From the NCBI RefSeq assembly GCF_932294415.1, contig NC_065535.1:81923862-81987861 (forward strand): a stretch of 64,000 bases of DNA, given 5' to 3'. Positions 1 to 10,889 of this stretch are shown piece by piece. The translations under genes were made by a program, and so were the position numbers. Within the stretch, counting starts at the first letter, position 1, and each line of letters begins with the position of its first letter. Origin of the DNA: Quercus robur (lineage: Eukaryota; Streptophyta; Magnoliopsida; Fagales; Fagaceae). The notes under the pieces were generated by a model. The model was given only the letters and a program-made list of their open reading frames with translations, was not told the origin of the DNA and did no database searches.

Positions 1-150
1 TCTATTTGGAGGCTGTCCTCTGTACAAAAAATTATTAAAAATAAAGATTTCCATTTGGAAGGGCAATTTTGTCTTTATGCAGTGATAGATTAACATTGGG
101 TATTTGAAAATTCTCTAACTTTGTGTTTGTGGGTATAATCTGATGTGCAG

Positions 151-609
151 CTGAGCATGATCTTGAATGAGTCCTTGCGATTGTACCCTCCAACAATTGC
201 GACGATTAGACGAGCCAAAGTTGATGTTGACCTTGGGGCCTACAAGATCCCACGCGGGACAGAGATTTTGATTCCAATCCTAGCCATTCATCATGATCAA
301 GCAATGTGGGGCAATGATGCTAATGAGTTCAACCCTGCTCGGTTCTCCGAAGGAGTGGCACGTGCCGCCAAGCATCCGGTGGCATTCATCCCCTTTGGAC
401 TTGGGGTCCGCACGTGCATCGGACAAAATCTAGCTCTATTGCAAGCAAAACTTGTGCTTGCTATCCTATTGCAACGCTTCTCCTTTAGGTTGGCCCCAAG
501 TTATCAACACGCACCAACGGTGTTGATGTTACTTTACCCACAATATGGTGCACCCATCATTTTCCAACCATTGTCCCCTCCAGCGGTCCCCAAAGATCAA
601 GGGTCCTAA
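151..609 (+). CDS. CYP734A: Cytochrome P450, CYP734A-type, terminal exon (gene continues upstream of window)
   Basis: This is the last exon of a microsomal P450. Positions 1-150 are intron and the acceptor ...TGTGCAG ends at 150. The exon gives 152 residues and a TAA stop. Visible landmarks: the ESLR of the K-helix ExxR motif (exon residues 7-10), the FNPARF segment equivalent to PERF (60-65), and the haem-binding loop FGLGVRTCIG with the axial Cys at about residue 89. The C-terminal run YQHAPTVLMLLYPQYGAP is characteristic of the CYP734A (BAS1) clade. Known members hydroxylate brassinosteroids at C-26 and so inactivate them, acting at the ER membrane. The assignment to CYP734A rests on recalled motif similarity; the membrane anchor, substrate-recognition sites and I-helix lie outside the window. 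No frameshift or stop is seen. A related CYP72-clan enzyme is the main alternative. Confidence 0.88.
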   Translation: MSMILNESLRLYPPTIATIRRAKVDVDLGAYKIPRGTEILIPILAIHHDQAMWGNDANEFNPARFSEGVARAAKHPVAFIPFGLGVRTCIGQNLALLQAKLVLAILLQRFSFRLAPSYQHAPTVLMLLYPQYGAPIIFQPLSPPAVPKDQGS

Positions 610-2500
610 ATCTCTCCCAATATGTTACTGTCTATATAGAGGCCAAACATTTTAGTGTGTGAGCATGCTTATGCTACAAAAATGTTGAGTGACGAAAATA
701 CCCATCATTCCCCTTCCCCTCCCTTCCCGAGAATTATTATAGCAACTAAAAAGAGATATCTGCAAGAAAGAAATATCATATTTTGATATTTTTCCCTTTA
801 CCTTTCTCTACTGACCTCCATGCCCATGGGTTTTTTTTTTTTTTTTTTTTTTAAAACTATTTTACCCCCTCCCAAAAAAATGTTGCCCTGGCATGTAAGC
901 TTTATTTTAGTTTTAGGATTTTTAGTAAATGGCTAACAACTAGGTAGCTCATCATATGTATATGTATGTATTGTATATTTTGCTCTATTCCTCACAGTTT
1001 TGTGATTTTATTATGCTTTCATGAATATTAATTGGTTATTTATTGGTCTCTGCAAAAAGTTTTCCGTGTTAAGCAAGGATGTGCTTCATGCTTCCTGGGG
1101 ATTAAGTTTATTATTTTTATTTTGTTTTTTGTTTTTGTTTTTGTTGAGTAATTATTAATTAAACAAGTGTGATCAGTGAGCCCCAAATTCAGCGTTTTTT
1201 GCGGATGGAGTTATGCAACAAGCTACGTACATTTAATTTTTGTAACTGAAGAAGATGGTAATTGGTGGCAATCATTTCTTTTTTTCCTAAATTTAACTGA
1301 TGGCAATTAATTCTCCTTTAAAGGGCATGATGCAATTATGGTCAGGTAATTTATTTTTTGAGTAATAAATAGGAATTTTTATTGGGTAATTTATGACCAC
1401 CACAAAGACAAAGTAGAAAGTTATTTAATTCAATGCTTTCGTTAGTCACATTAATGATGAATTTTAATGTCAACTTAATTCATAAGAATTATTATTATGT
1501 GAGAGAAAGAGATATTACTTTCTTATTGGGTAATTTATGACCGCCACAAAATGGAAAGTCATTCATCAATTCAATGCTTTCATCACTCACATTAATGGTG
1601 AATTCTATCATCAATTTAATTTGTAAGACTTATTATTATGTGAGAGAGAAATATTATTTTCAAACCATAGAATACTTACCCTCATCGTCAAGCCTGAAAG
1701 GGCCAAAACATACAAAGATGACATATATTGAAAACTGCTCTTTGTTGCTTAAGAGAAAAAGTTCCCCTCTAATTGCCCCGCCTATCTTACATCTAAATAA
1801 AAATTGAAAGAGGTCTTTCCTCGTTGCTTAGCATATAGAATAGTGGGTTATTTTTAGAGGGGATAGAGAGGAGTATTTTGTAAGGGACATTGCTGTCTAT
1901 GTATAGAATGGGTGTCTTGGCTGCAATTGACAGGAGGGGCTCAAGTTTTACATGGAGATTTACATTATATTCCACTTACCAATGCATAGACGTGCACATT
2001 AAATTTTGCTGGTTTCATGGGTTGTCGTTGATTTTTATACTTGGGCTAATGGTTACCAGTTAAGATTGCGAAACCCCATAGAAATTGCTAGGTTTCTAAG
2101 CTGCTTCATTTTATGTTATTTATACTCCATTTTGAGCATTGATGTGCGCATCTTCCATTATCGACCAATAGTGCAGCTCTCTTTGCAATAAAATACTCCT
2201 ATGATCCTCTTTAAAACCATTATTCCTTGGTAGAGAAACTCAAATGGATCATAAACGTATTATATGGCTTTTCTTAACTATGCCTTTAATACACAGAGTT
2301 AAGATGCACTTAATATTACAATAAATAATATCTTTTTTAGAAAATTCAAATTATGCTAAATATATCTTCAAAAAAAAAAAAATTATGCTAAATATCAGGA
2401 AAACACGCATCATAATGAATATGTGTATGAAAACCAATGAATTATTGATAGATCCATTACATGACGGTGTATAATCAAGTATTTATTATTTTTTAATTTG
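610..2500. other. 3' flank of the P450 and AT-rich intergenic DNA
   Basis: The first few hundred bases after the stop are the likely 3' UTR. Beyond that the DNA is AT-rich with homopolymer runs (T run near 831-852). Short open frames at 1574-1807 and 1793-1975 have no recognisable domain. A pair of similar segments near 1376-1440 and 1528-1590 share a stretch beginning TGGGTAATTTATGACC, an old local duplication. No gene is supported. Confidence 0.4.
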
Positions 2501-2519
2501 TTAACTTAGAACACTCGTT

Positions 2520-3545
2520 ATCAAAATCTTTATAAACACATGTTGGGTTAACACGGACACGACCCTAAACCATTTTCAATCAATATAATCCAAAAATGAC
2601 AACTATGATAACTAGCATATCATTTTTTATGAGGTGTTGTCTCAATCATGTTCATATTGTGTTGAGATAGAAGTATCGTCTAAATGGTTCATACAAACAC
2701 AACTCATTTAATAATCGTGTTAAAACCTTTCAACTCTATCATGTTATGTTGACTAAGCGGGTTAATATGACATGACCCATGTAATATGCTCAACAAATAA
2801 GTCATGTCGGGTTGACACAAACATGAATAATTTCAATACGTTTATAAAAAAATTAATACTAAATTTTTTAATTTGCATAATGACAACTTTTAACAAGAGT
2901 GGGCCATGGGATCAAATTGACAACAAAATGGCAACTTTTGATGATGGATTTGACAAAATTGGATCTTTAAAATTGGAAATGACTTGCTTAAATTTAAAGG
3001 ATAGGATGACTAATTTGACAACAAATAGGAACTGTGATGATCAATTTGAAAAAGTTGAAATTTTAAGAATGAAAATGACAATTGGCTTAAATTTAGATGT
3101 TGTAATTTGGATTTTAGCCAAAATGAAATGAAGTGAGATTTTTTTTTTCTTTTTAATTTTTCAATATTTTGGCTTGAAGAGTTTAAAGTGACAGAGAAGA
3201 ATTTACCAATATGACCACTAAAATTCGTTTAATTACTCAATTTTATTTATAAAATTCAAATTCATTTTGGATAAAATTAAATTTTCATTTATTAATATGG
3301 ATTCAATGGGAATTGTGTCAAATATGAGTAGGCCTATTTAATTTGACACAAATAATTGACCAAGTCATTTCAGCTTGATTGCAGGTTAAATACATCAAAA
3401 CAAAATTGGCACATTTATTAATCATGTCAAATTGTTTTGACCCATTTTAACATGAACACATTTACACTAAATATCAACTTGCAAAAATAGTAAGTTATGT
3501 TTGAGGGTCATGTCAAATGTTGTGACAATTAGCGTTGTCCTATCA
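2520..3545. repeat. Degenerate dispersed repeat with GGGTTAACACGG/TTGACCCATTTTAACATG motifs
   Basis: The interval opens with a GGGTTAACACGGACACGACCC-type phrase and carries repeated variants (GCGGGTTAATATGACATGACCC, TCGGGTTGACACAAACATG, TTTTGACCCATTTTAACATGAACAC). These phrases are typical of old, widely dispersed plant DNA-element remnants. No intact TIR pair or TSD could be fixed, so boundaries are approximate. A 119-codon open frame at 2772-3131 within it has low-complexity composition and is not treated as a gene. Confidence 0.3.
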
Positions 3546-6500
3546 AAATAGTTTTCTAATTAATTAAAAAATTGTTGATTTTCATATGATGGGACATGGC
3601 TTTATTGTAATTGGGATGCCATTAAAAATAAATAATAACTCATGCTGCCAGCTTTCAAGTAATTAAAAATTTTAAAATCCTTATAGGTTAGAAGAAATAA
3701 TACATATATAGTTTACTTTTTACTTTTCTTTACTATGTTAAGAGACATGTTTCCTTGACTTTACTACCAAAAACAAACACTCAAACAGCATGCTACATGC
3801 TATTAGGAAACTCAATTTTTCATTAGTTTGAAAAATATTTTTCCTAATAGCATTTTATTGTGTGTCCAAACATTCTCCAAAGGAAAGATTTCAATAATCC
3901 ATAGGAAATGGAAAAAGGGATTTTCCACAATCCAAAGAGAAGTTTCCATCCCTTAAAGATTGGGGCAAGTTGCATCTTCATTAAAATAAAACACTTGGGC
4001 ACCCAAATGAGTGAGCTTTGTGTTACTACAAGATTAAAAAGCAAGGACAAATGCAGTACCCAAGGCATGAAATGTTCTTTAAAAGCAAAGGTAACAGTAG
4101 TCCAGCATGCAAATGTACTTCTTTTTTTAATTTTATAATTACATTCTATTCTCCTTTATGGGGCTTAGGACTTTGAGTTTTAAGTAAATTAAGAGAGTAA
4201 GATTTGAGATAAACAACATTTCATTTTTGTATTAGTTTTTTGGGATCTTCTAATGCATGCTCTTGTGGGGAAGCTCTTAATTTTGGAGAGAGCTTTGATG
4301 GTCCCCAGGAAGCATGTGGTTTTGGGGTAGATCTCTCTCCTGTCTTCTATTTTGGTGTTTCTTAGCTTTTGTCAAAGGAATCAATAGCATGCTATCAAGC
4401 ATGTGATCTCATCCATAATTACCTTATGAACCTAATTTTCAATTACTTAAAAACCACCTCTTTCGGCATGTACATCCTCTTTTTCTCTCCCTACCTCTCT
4501 TTGCAGAGACACATCGTGTGGTTATTAATGGTGATTATACCCTGTTTATTCTTCCTTATCACCTTGCTAATCTTGAACTATGTGCTACAAGGACATTGGC
4601 ATTATTACTAGCTACTACTATTATTATAAATTATCTGCATAATTATCATTTCCTTATTAAGGGCCTGTACTAGAAGAGGCAGCTAGCATTGCCTTTAGGA
4701 TTCTCCAATCACATAAGAAAAGAATATGTTTCACGTACTCATGATTCTTCATATATAAACCCCATTTTCTTTATTGCAGTAACCCATGTCATAATCTTAG
4801 TTGCTGATTTTTTTTTTTTTTTTTTTCTTTTGTCATTTTTATAGGGAGCCTTTTGCTCGTTTTTGTTCTATGTCTTAAGCATGCTTCCACGGTGGCACAG
4901 CACATAGGCAGTGTCTCCTTCCAACTTGCTAGATGACAAAGTTTACATTCCAATAGATCTATCTTAAAAGGTCAAGGTACATTAAAAATGTATTACTACT
5001 TCGGCTTGTGGTCCTCTTACCTCTATATATGAGACATGAAAATATGGACATAATATATATATTTTTTTTTTCATAAAAAAATGGAAGCTAGGTTTAATTT
5101 TTATTTTATAATATCACACCATTTAATGAAATTTGATTGTATTGGTTTTTTTTTTTTTTTTTTGAAACCTATTATCATAATATAATATGTTTGTCCATCA
5201 TACTTGTCAAATATCAAAATGATTGGATAATAAAACATTTCATATAAAAATGCTTAAAAAATATATATATAACTTTCTTACATTTCAAAAATCTACTAAA
5301 TATATCAATTTCAAATTAGACAATAAGTGAATAAATGACATTTAATTGACATGATTTTAACATACATGTTAAGTGTGGGGAAGACTTTTACAAAGAGTTA
5401 TAAGAGTTTTGAAACCTTAATCTATCTAAGTGGATGTCCGTACGTGTCTTTCTTGATACCATTTATTAATTGACTAGTTAATTTAGAAGTCAACTAGGGT
5501 ATTTTTAACCATATGATTTCACTCTGTTTCTTTAATTTACAGAGCATGTTCTTGTTCCATGAAAGGTCCTTAATGTTGACCCTAAGGTACAAGCGGAAGT
5601 TTAGTTGTGACACATATGGACAAATGTTATTCAGCTCCAAGGCTCATATTGAGAGTCTAATAACTTTAATCTAACAAATAGACTTGAAAATAGCTTGACA
5701 AAAGTTTGATAATTGAGAGCCATCTGGTTGAAAACTGTTGTCTAAATGTCCAAACGTGCTAGCTTATGGTATTATCCTATAGGAAGTATATAATAAAATG
5801 GGGTTAGTTATATTTAGCAGGACCCATGTATATATATATTCTCAGTTTATTGAATTGAAGCTCAAATTCCTAGTAAATGGTTAAGAACTACATGTCTATG
5901 GTAGAGGTAGAGTGATATATATAAACGAAAAACCACCTTAAATTAATCTGGAATGTCCCCTAATTTTACACTAATGCCAAAGCAATTGAGCTGGCTAATG
6001 TCTGCCCCTTGATTAATGAAACTTTGTCGGTCTGTCATACAACAAAATTCAGAATTCAGAATTGGCAGAAGCTTTGGCTCTCTCTCATCTGTTTCGCATG
6101 ATTAGCCAAATTGTGCTCCCGTGAGCATAGAGCATTGAACATGTCATTTCTCTATTAGTCCACGTATCCATATCTTACTGTTTCAGTGAGCACAGAAATC
6201 TCACTCCATATGATTGATTTCTTGGAGATTACTAAGAATGAAAGACTTTAGCTGAATTTGGCAGTATACCAGATGTAATTATGTTAGTTTTCAGAGGAAA
6301 AAGGGTACAATGAGGGTGCTCTCATTCAATTTACATCGAGCACGTTCTCCTGCAGGCATTGATGAATTAAAACACTATGTGATGTACGAATGTACAAGCA
6401 GATCCCAAGATCTGCTCCTGTGTCTTATTCACATAGTGAAAGAGATTTATCAGTAGGGTTGGGCTTCAATCAAGCCCTATTAAATAAATAAAAATTAGAA

Positions 6501-7900
6501 TATTTTCAATAAGGCTGTGTACCTGTGGTATAAGAGATTATCTTCACTAAATGCAATGAAAAACCATAGTCGACAAGGCGAAATTGAAAATAGAGCAAGG
6601 GGCACGTTAAAGCCTAACAAGAAGGTTGGCTAAGAATGGGGGTGACTTGGACATCATATTAGACCTGGTGGATGTGGCCCCAACATGTGTTGAGAAGGAT
6701 CCAAATCTTCGTCCTAATATCCATCCTCTCATCACTACTCTTAGTAATTTTTAGTAGTTCAGTAGAAAGTACTGACCTATAATTTTGAGAAATCTTGCAT
6801 CATTACTCTAATGTTCAATTGTATAAAGTACTATACTACAATTTTGAGATTTGTGTTTGGATTGCATGATTTGCGAATACCTTGTTTGGATAATTTTTAA
6901 TATTCAATAGATAGTACTACATTTAGATTGCATAATTTGGGAACACTTTGTTTGGATAGTTTATACAAGCATTAGTATTGGGTGTGCCAAAACCCTTCAA
7001 ATTGCTAAAATAGCAAATACTATAATAACAAAGTGGTAAAACACACTTCCACCCAATGAGCTATTTTAGCTAAAATTATGCGACATGCTATAGTAAATTG
7101 CTAAAAATAGCTCTTTATAATCTAAGTAGACGAAAAACATCCATCAGCATACATCATGATTACACACAATAATTATAAATTATTGACCGCCCTCACATAG
7201 AGAAATGATCCAGTGAGGGTAACATACATGGGTACAAATCTCAAGACGTTTATCCAAAACCATAACCATGACACTTCTACACCCCACTTACAAAAAGTGG
7301 AGGAAATCATGAAAATCACAAATGCATTGTATAAATTAACCCCAGACACAAACTTGTCAAGGTGTGAGAGAAATTCCTAAACACTTCGACATTTGCGATT
7401 TTGGTATTATGAGTGACAACTTAAGTATCAAGGGAGTTTTGGCCAATGCCACACTAATGTCCCTCTAATTTAGTGTGTTCACCTTTGACAAATCTTCTAG
7501 AGATCATTCAAATGAGTGACTCACTGAGATTATTTGAATCATCATATGCTTTGCAAGCTTAATCCACAGTCTCTACATGAAAGTTATTTTCTCGTTATCT
7601 TCATGGCTAATAGTTTACATGTCTGAAATCTTCAAGTGTTTCTCTGAGCCTAACCCAAGATATGCCACTTGGCATGTCGAATAGAATGAACGAGGTTGGA
7701 TGCAAGAAGAGCTGGTTTTGACTTGATGTTAAACAAAATAGATCCTACTCTGCTCACTAGCTCTTACCAATAACTCTATTCGACCTACATCTATCATGTT
7801 GTATTGTTATGAAACTAGAAAATGTTCACGGCTTCATGTTACACACAAGGAAGGGGAACCCTCCTTAGGCTCCTACACCTAATATGTTCAAAATATTGAC
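3546..7900. other. Gene-free intergenic DNA
   Basis: No coding exon with domain motifs or consistent splice sites was recognised on either strand. The sequence holds T-runs (4810-4826, 5040-5072, 5145-5163) and scattered short open frames (for example 3908-4138, 4369-4611) without motifs. A phrase around 6830-6960 is repeated in part (TTTGGATTGCATGATTTG...), and 6960-7110 (AATTGCTAAAATAGC...CATGCTATAGTAAATTGCTAAAAATAGC) looks like a small MITE remnant. Confidence 0.35.
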
Positions 7901-7908
7901 AATCTATA

Positions 7909-8360
7909 GCTTGTTTGGATAGAGGGGGTGGATGGGAAAGTATAGGGAAGAGGAGGGGTGTGGTTTTATAAATCTTGTTTGAATGTTTTCTGTGGGGGAG
8001 GTGGGATTTAGAGGGGTGTCCTACCCCTCCTAAGTTGTCCTTTTAAATTCCGCCAAATTGGAGGAATTTATGAAGTGAGGAGGGGGCCAAGGGTTCCATT
8101 TATATTAAAAGAATGTCGAGTTTGCTCTTATGGTATCAATTTATATCTATTCTTTAAAATTAGTAAAGGAGAACCATAATTATCATTTTATATGACTATT
8201 GTTCTTTCATCTTCTCCCTTTAATTTTTAAAATATCTAAGAATGCATTAAAAATAAAAGAGAGATATCCATTCTCATTCACTCTACGTAATTTTTAAAAT
8301 ATTCAAATAAAACCATTCCCCTCTCCTCTCATTTCTATCAAAACTTATAAACACAGTTAG
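7909..8360. repeat. MITE-like purine/pyrimidine-asymmetric repeat
   Basis: It starts CTTGTTTGGATAGAGGGGG with G-rich blocks and ends in C-rich blocks (CCATTCCCCTCTCCTCTC). That G-rich start and complementary C-rich end is the usual layout of small non-autonomous plant elements beginning TGTTTGG. Similar composition is seen at 56872-57330 and 57457-57914. No TSD was identified, so the call is tentative. Confidence 0.3.
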
Positions 8361-10204
8361 TTTAGTTTAGGAATTTGGACTATTTACCATTCCAATCAAA
8401 AGCTAATTTACTTCTCTCTCTTGCTCTCACTCAGAGGCATCATCACATGGGAGTTCCAATCATGAAGGAAGTGAATGAGACAATGGCCGAGGATTTGGTG
8501 GAGCCACATAAATGCACGACTCATTTGTAGGCTTCATATCCATCAACCCCACCTTTTGAGTCTCGAGGACTTATAAAAAGAGGGAACCCAATCAACCTCA
8601 AATAAATAAGGCATTTATAAGTAAGGCATCTGAGCAGTCCATTTACAATTGTGTGCGTCTTATAATGTAGCATATACTGCACAATGAATGTCAACTTGGC
8701 ACTTTGTTGGTCATTTTAGTGGCAGAACCACCTGTCCTATTACCCTCCTAATTAATGTTTTCTTCAAGCTTTTATATGAAGGAAAAATTTTCCAATATAA
8801 AAAGGACTAGTACATTCTGCAATAAAAAAATAAAAAAATCCAAGTTTGTGCATTAAGCTGCCAATACCCACATTTGTTTCCTTGATTCAGCTTTAATGGA
8901 GGGATTAGAGTAGCTGTCTCATGCCTGGCTATGTAAAATAATATAAACCCATACTGTACAACAAATATCGTGGACATTACATGATCATTGGGCGTTATAT
9001 TCTTGGTTAATTATTCATGTTAAGATTCATTTTTATAATATTTTATTTTATTTCAAGTCATGGGGACCAAAAGAGGTGATCCTTATTGAATACCAACTCG
9101 GTGACTAATATGATTTTGAAGCAGGGTAGCAGCATCCCATATGTTTTTCAGGGCCCAAGATTATTTTGGGCCGAATGGTAAAGTATTGGAGCTCAGAAAT
9201 ACACCCACAAAGTGGAAGTATTGACAAAGTTATCAATAGGCCTAGATTGAGACTACAAAGATGTTCAAAGCCCAAGGCCCATGTGTTTTTAGCAGAGAAA
9301 AGGGGTTTGCCTTTGGAAAAGACTGATTTTAGCTTTAATCACGAACTTAAAAACTAACAGCTGATCTTAAGCCATTTTTATGGATTGCTGGGGGAGAATA
9401 CTAACATTAGATAATTTAAGAAAAATTATTTTTATTACTGTTATTATATTTGCAAAAGAAATGGGAAGATGTGGACTATGGTCTTCAACTTTTTTGGGGT
9501 TTAATGTAAAGGGTCACCAAATAGCCTATGATCCACAATCCGACTTAGAAGTCTGACGGCCTGCCTGTTTTTATTAAGGCTCATGGGTAGCCTACTAGCC
9601 CAATAGGTCAAGTCATGGGCTAGTTTTTATGCCCATGGGTGTCCAATGGGCTAGCCTATCTCGTTGCCTAGCTCAATAACTCATAATTCATAACAAAAAT
9701 ATATAAGAATATGAAGGATTGATATTAAGACATTATAGATGAATTTCTTAAAAGAACTCCTCCAACCACTAAGATACTTAAAGTGATTGTGTTAAACTTA
9801 GTTTACTAAAAATATATTTTTTTAGTAGTCTAGCAACTTTAAATTAACCATTTGACATTTTTTATTATTAAAGATAAAAATAAAAAAAAACCATTTAAAG
9901 CCTTAACAAAAAAAATTAAATAGGTTTCCATCAACAAAACAAAAAATTAAATAGTTTTGACTGTAAATTTTTTTAATTAAATATTAAATTCTTTGAATCT
10001 TTCCTTTAAAAAAATTAATTGATTGTTCCCTTATAAAAATTGATTCTTTCCTTATAAAAATAATAAATAATATGCTAACATAAGTCCATGAGTAACTCAT
10101 TAGGTCCAACTTGATGGCCCAACTAGCTAAAGACAAAATGGACATTGCCCATTGGTTGGGGTTTTCTCTTTCAGCCCGGCCCGACTCGACTCGACTCGTT
10201 AACT
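8361..10204. other. Intergenic DNA with a TGGGCTAG/GGCCCAA-rich repeat
   Basis: No gene was recognised. From about 9535 to 10200, and resuming at about 10430-10490, the DNA is rich in phrases such as AGCCTACTAGCCCAATAGG, CATGGGCTAG and CAGCCCGGCCCGACTCGACTCG. This looks like one older repeat that was split by the MITE at 10205-10425. The open frame 9166-9357 has no recognisable motif. Confidence 0.35.
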
Positions 10205-10425
10205 AGGCATGTATTTGCCTATAAGTTATATTGTGTTTTGCGTTTTTTGTTGGGTCCCACGGTACTGTTCACAACTTAGCCAAGCTTGTAAAAAACGCAC
10301 ATAAGTAGTAAATCTGGGTACCACGGTACTATTCATATTTTAAAAATTATTTTGCTATAGTTTTTTCAGTAATAAATTTTCAGTTTTCAGCAAAATAAGC
10401 GGTATCCAAGCAGACCCTAGTTAAT
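10205..10425 (-). mobile_element. Small MITE, family A copy 1 (minus orientation)
   Basis: Read on the minus strand it begins GGGTCTGCTTGGATACCGCTTATTTTGCTGAAAACTGAAAA and then carries the CTGTT/TGAACAGT hairpin-like segments also seen in the copies at 19036-19244 and 24616-24795. The shared core is TTTGGATACCGYTTATTT(T)GCT(G)AAAACTGAAAA plus a pair of 'ACTGTTCA/TGAACAGT' blocks. It is non-coding and under 250 bp. It appears to interrupt a GCCCAA-rich repeat, which implies it is the younger of the two. The outer left boundary is uncertain. Confidence 0.5.
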
Positions 10426-10889
10426 AGCCTACTATGTCCAGCCCATTGTGCCCTTAGGCTAGTCTAGCCCACTATGAGTGACAATACCTAAATGCATTAG
10501 AATTTTTAGCTTGTGGGCAAAGCTACTTTGATTGACATCAAACTCAGAAGTTTGGCGGAGGATTCCTTATCGTTTAATGTGGAATGTACATTGCAAGAAA
10601 GGAATACTAGAATCTTTTGAGAGATGTGAAAATATTTCAAATCGTGTCCATTTGGGTACTTTGCAATTTTCAATAGCTTATGTGCATAATATTTATTAAG
10701 AGATACAGGTTTTTTGTAATTTTTGTATTAAATATGTGACAAACTAATTAGATTTGATCGATTATTGTAATTTTAGAGTTTCATTGTGGGTATACCTATT
10801 ATATATTTCCCGTGTACTTGGCCCCTTTGTTACTTATCCAAAAATAAATAAATAAATAATCCTATCCAAGCATCCCAAGAAATCACTAT

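Noticed and set aside
2772-3131. 119-codon plus-strand frame as a gene
   Set aside because: Composition is AT-driven (Asn, Lys, Met, Leu), it lies in a degenerate repeat with duplicated GACAA phrases, and no domain is visible.
4250-4350. Possible microRNA precursor (GAAGCTCTTAATTTTGGAGAGAGC)
   Set aside because: The pairing is short and imperfect, and neither arm matches a plant microRNA that I recognise.
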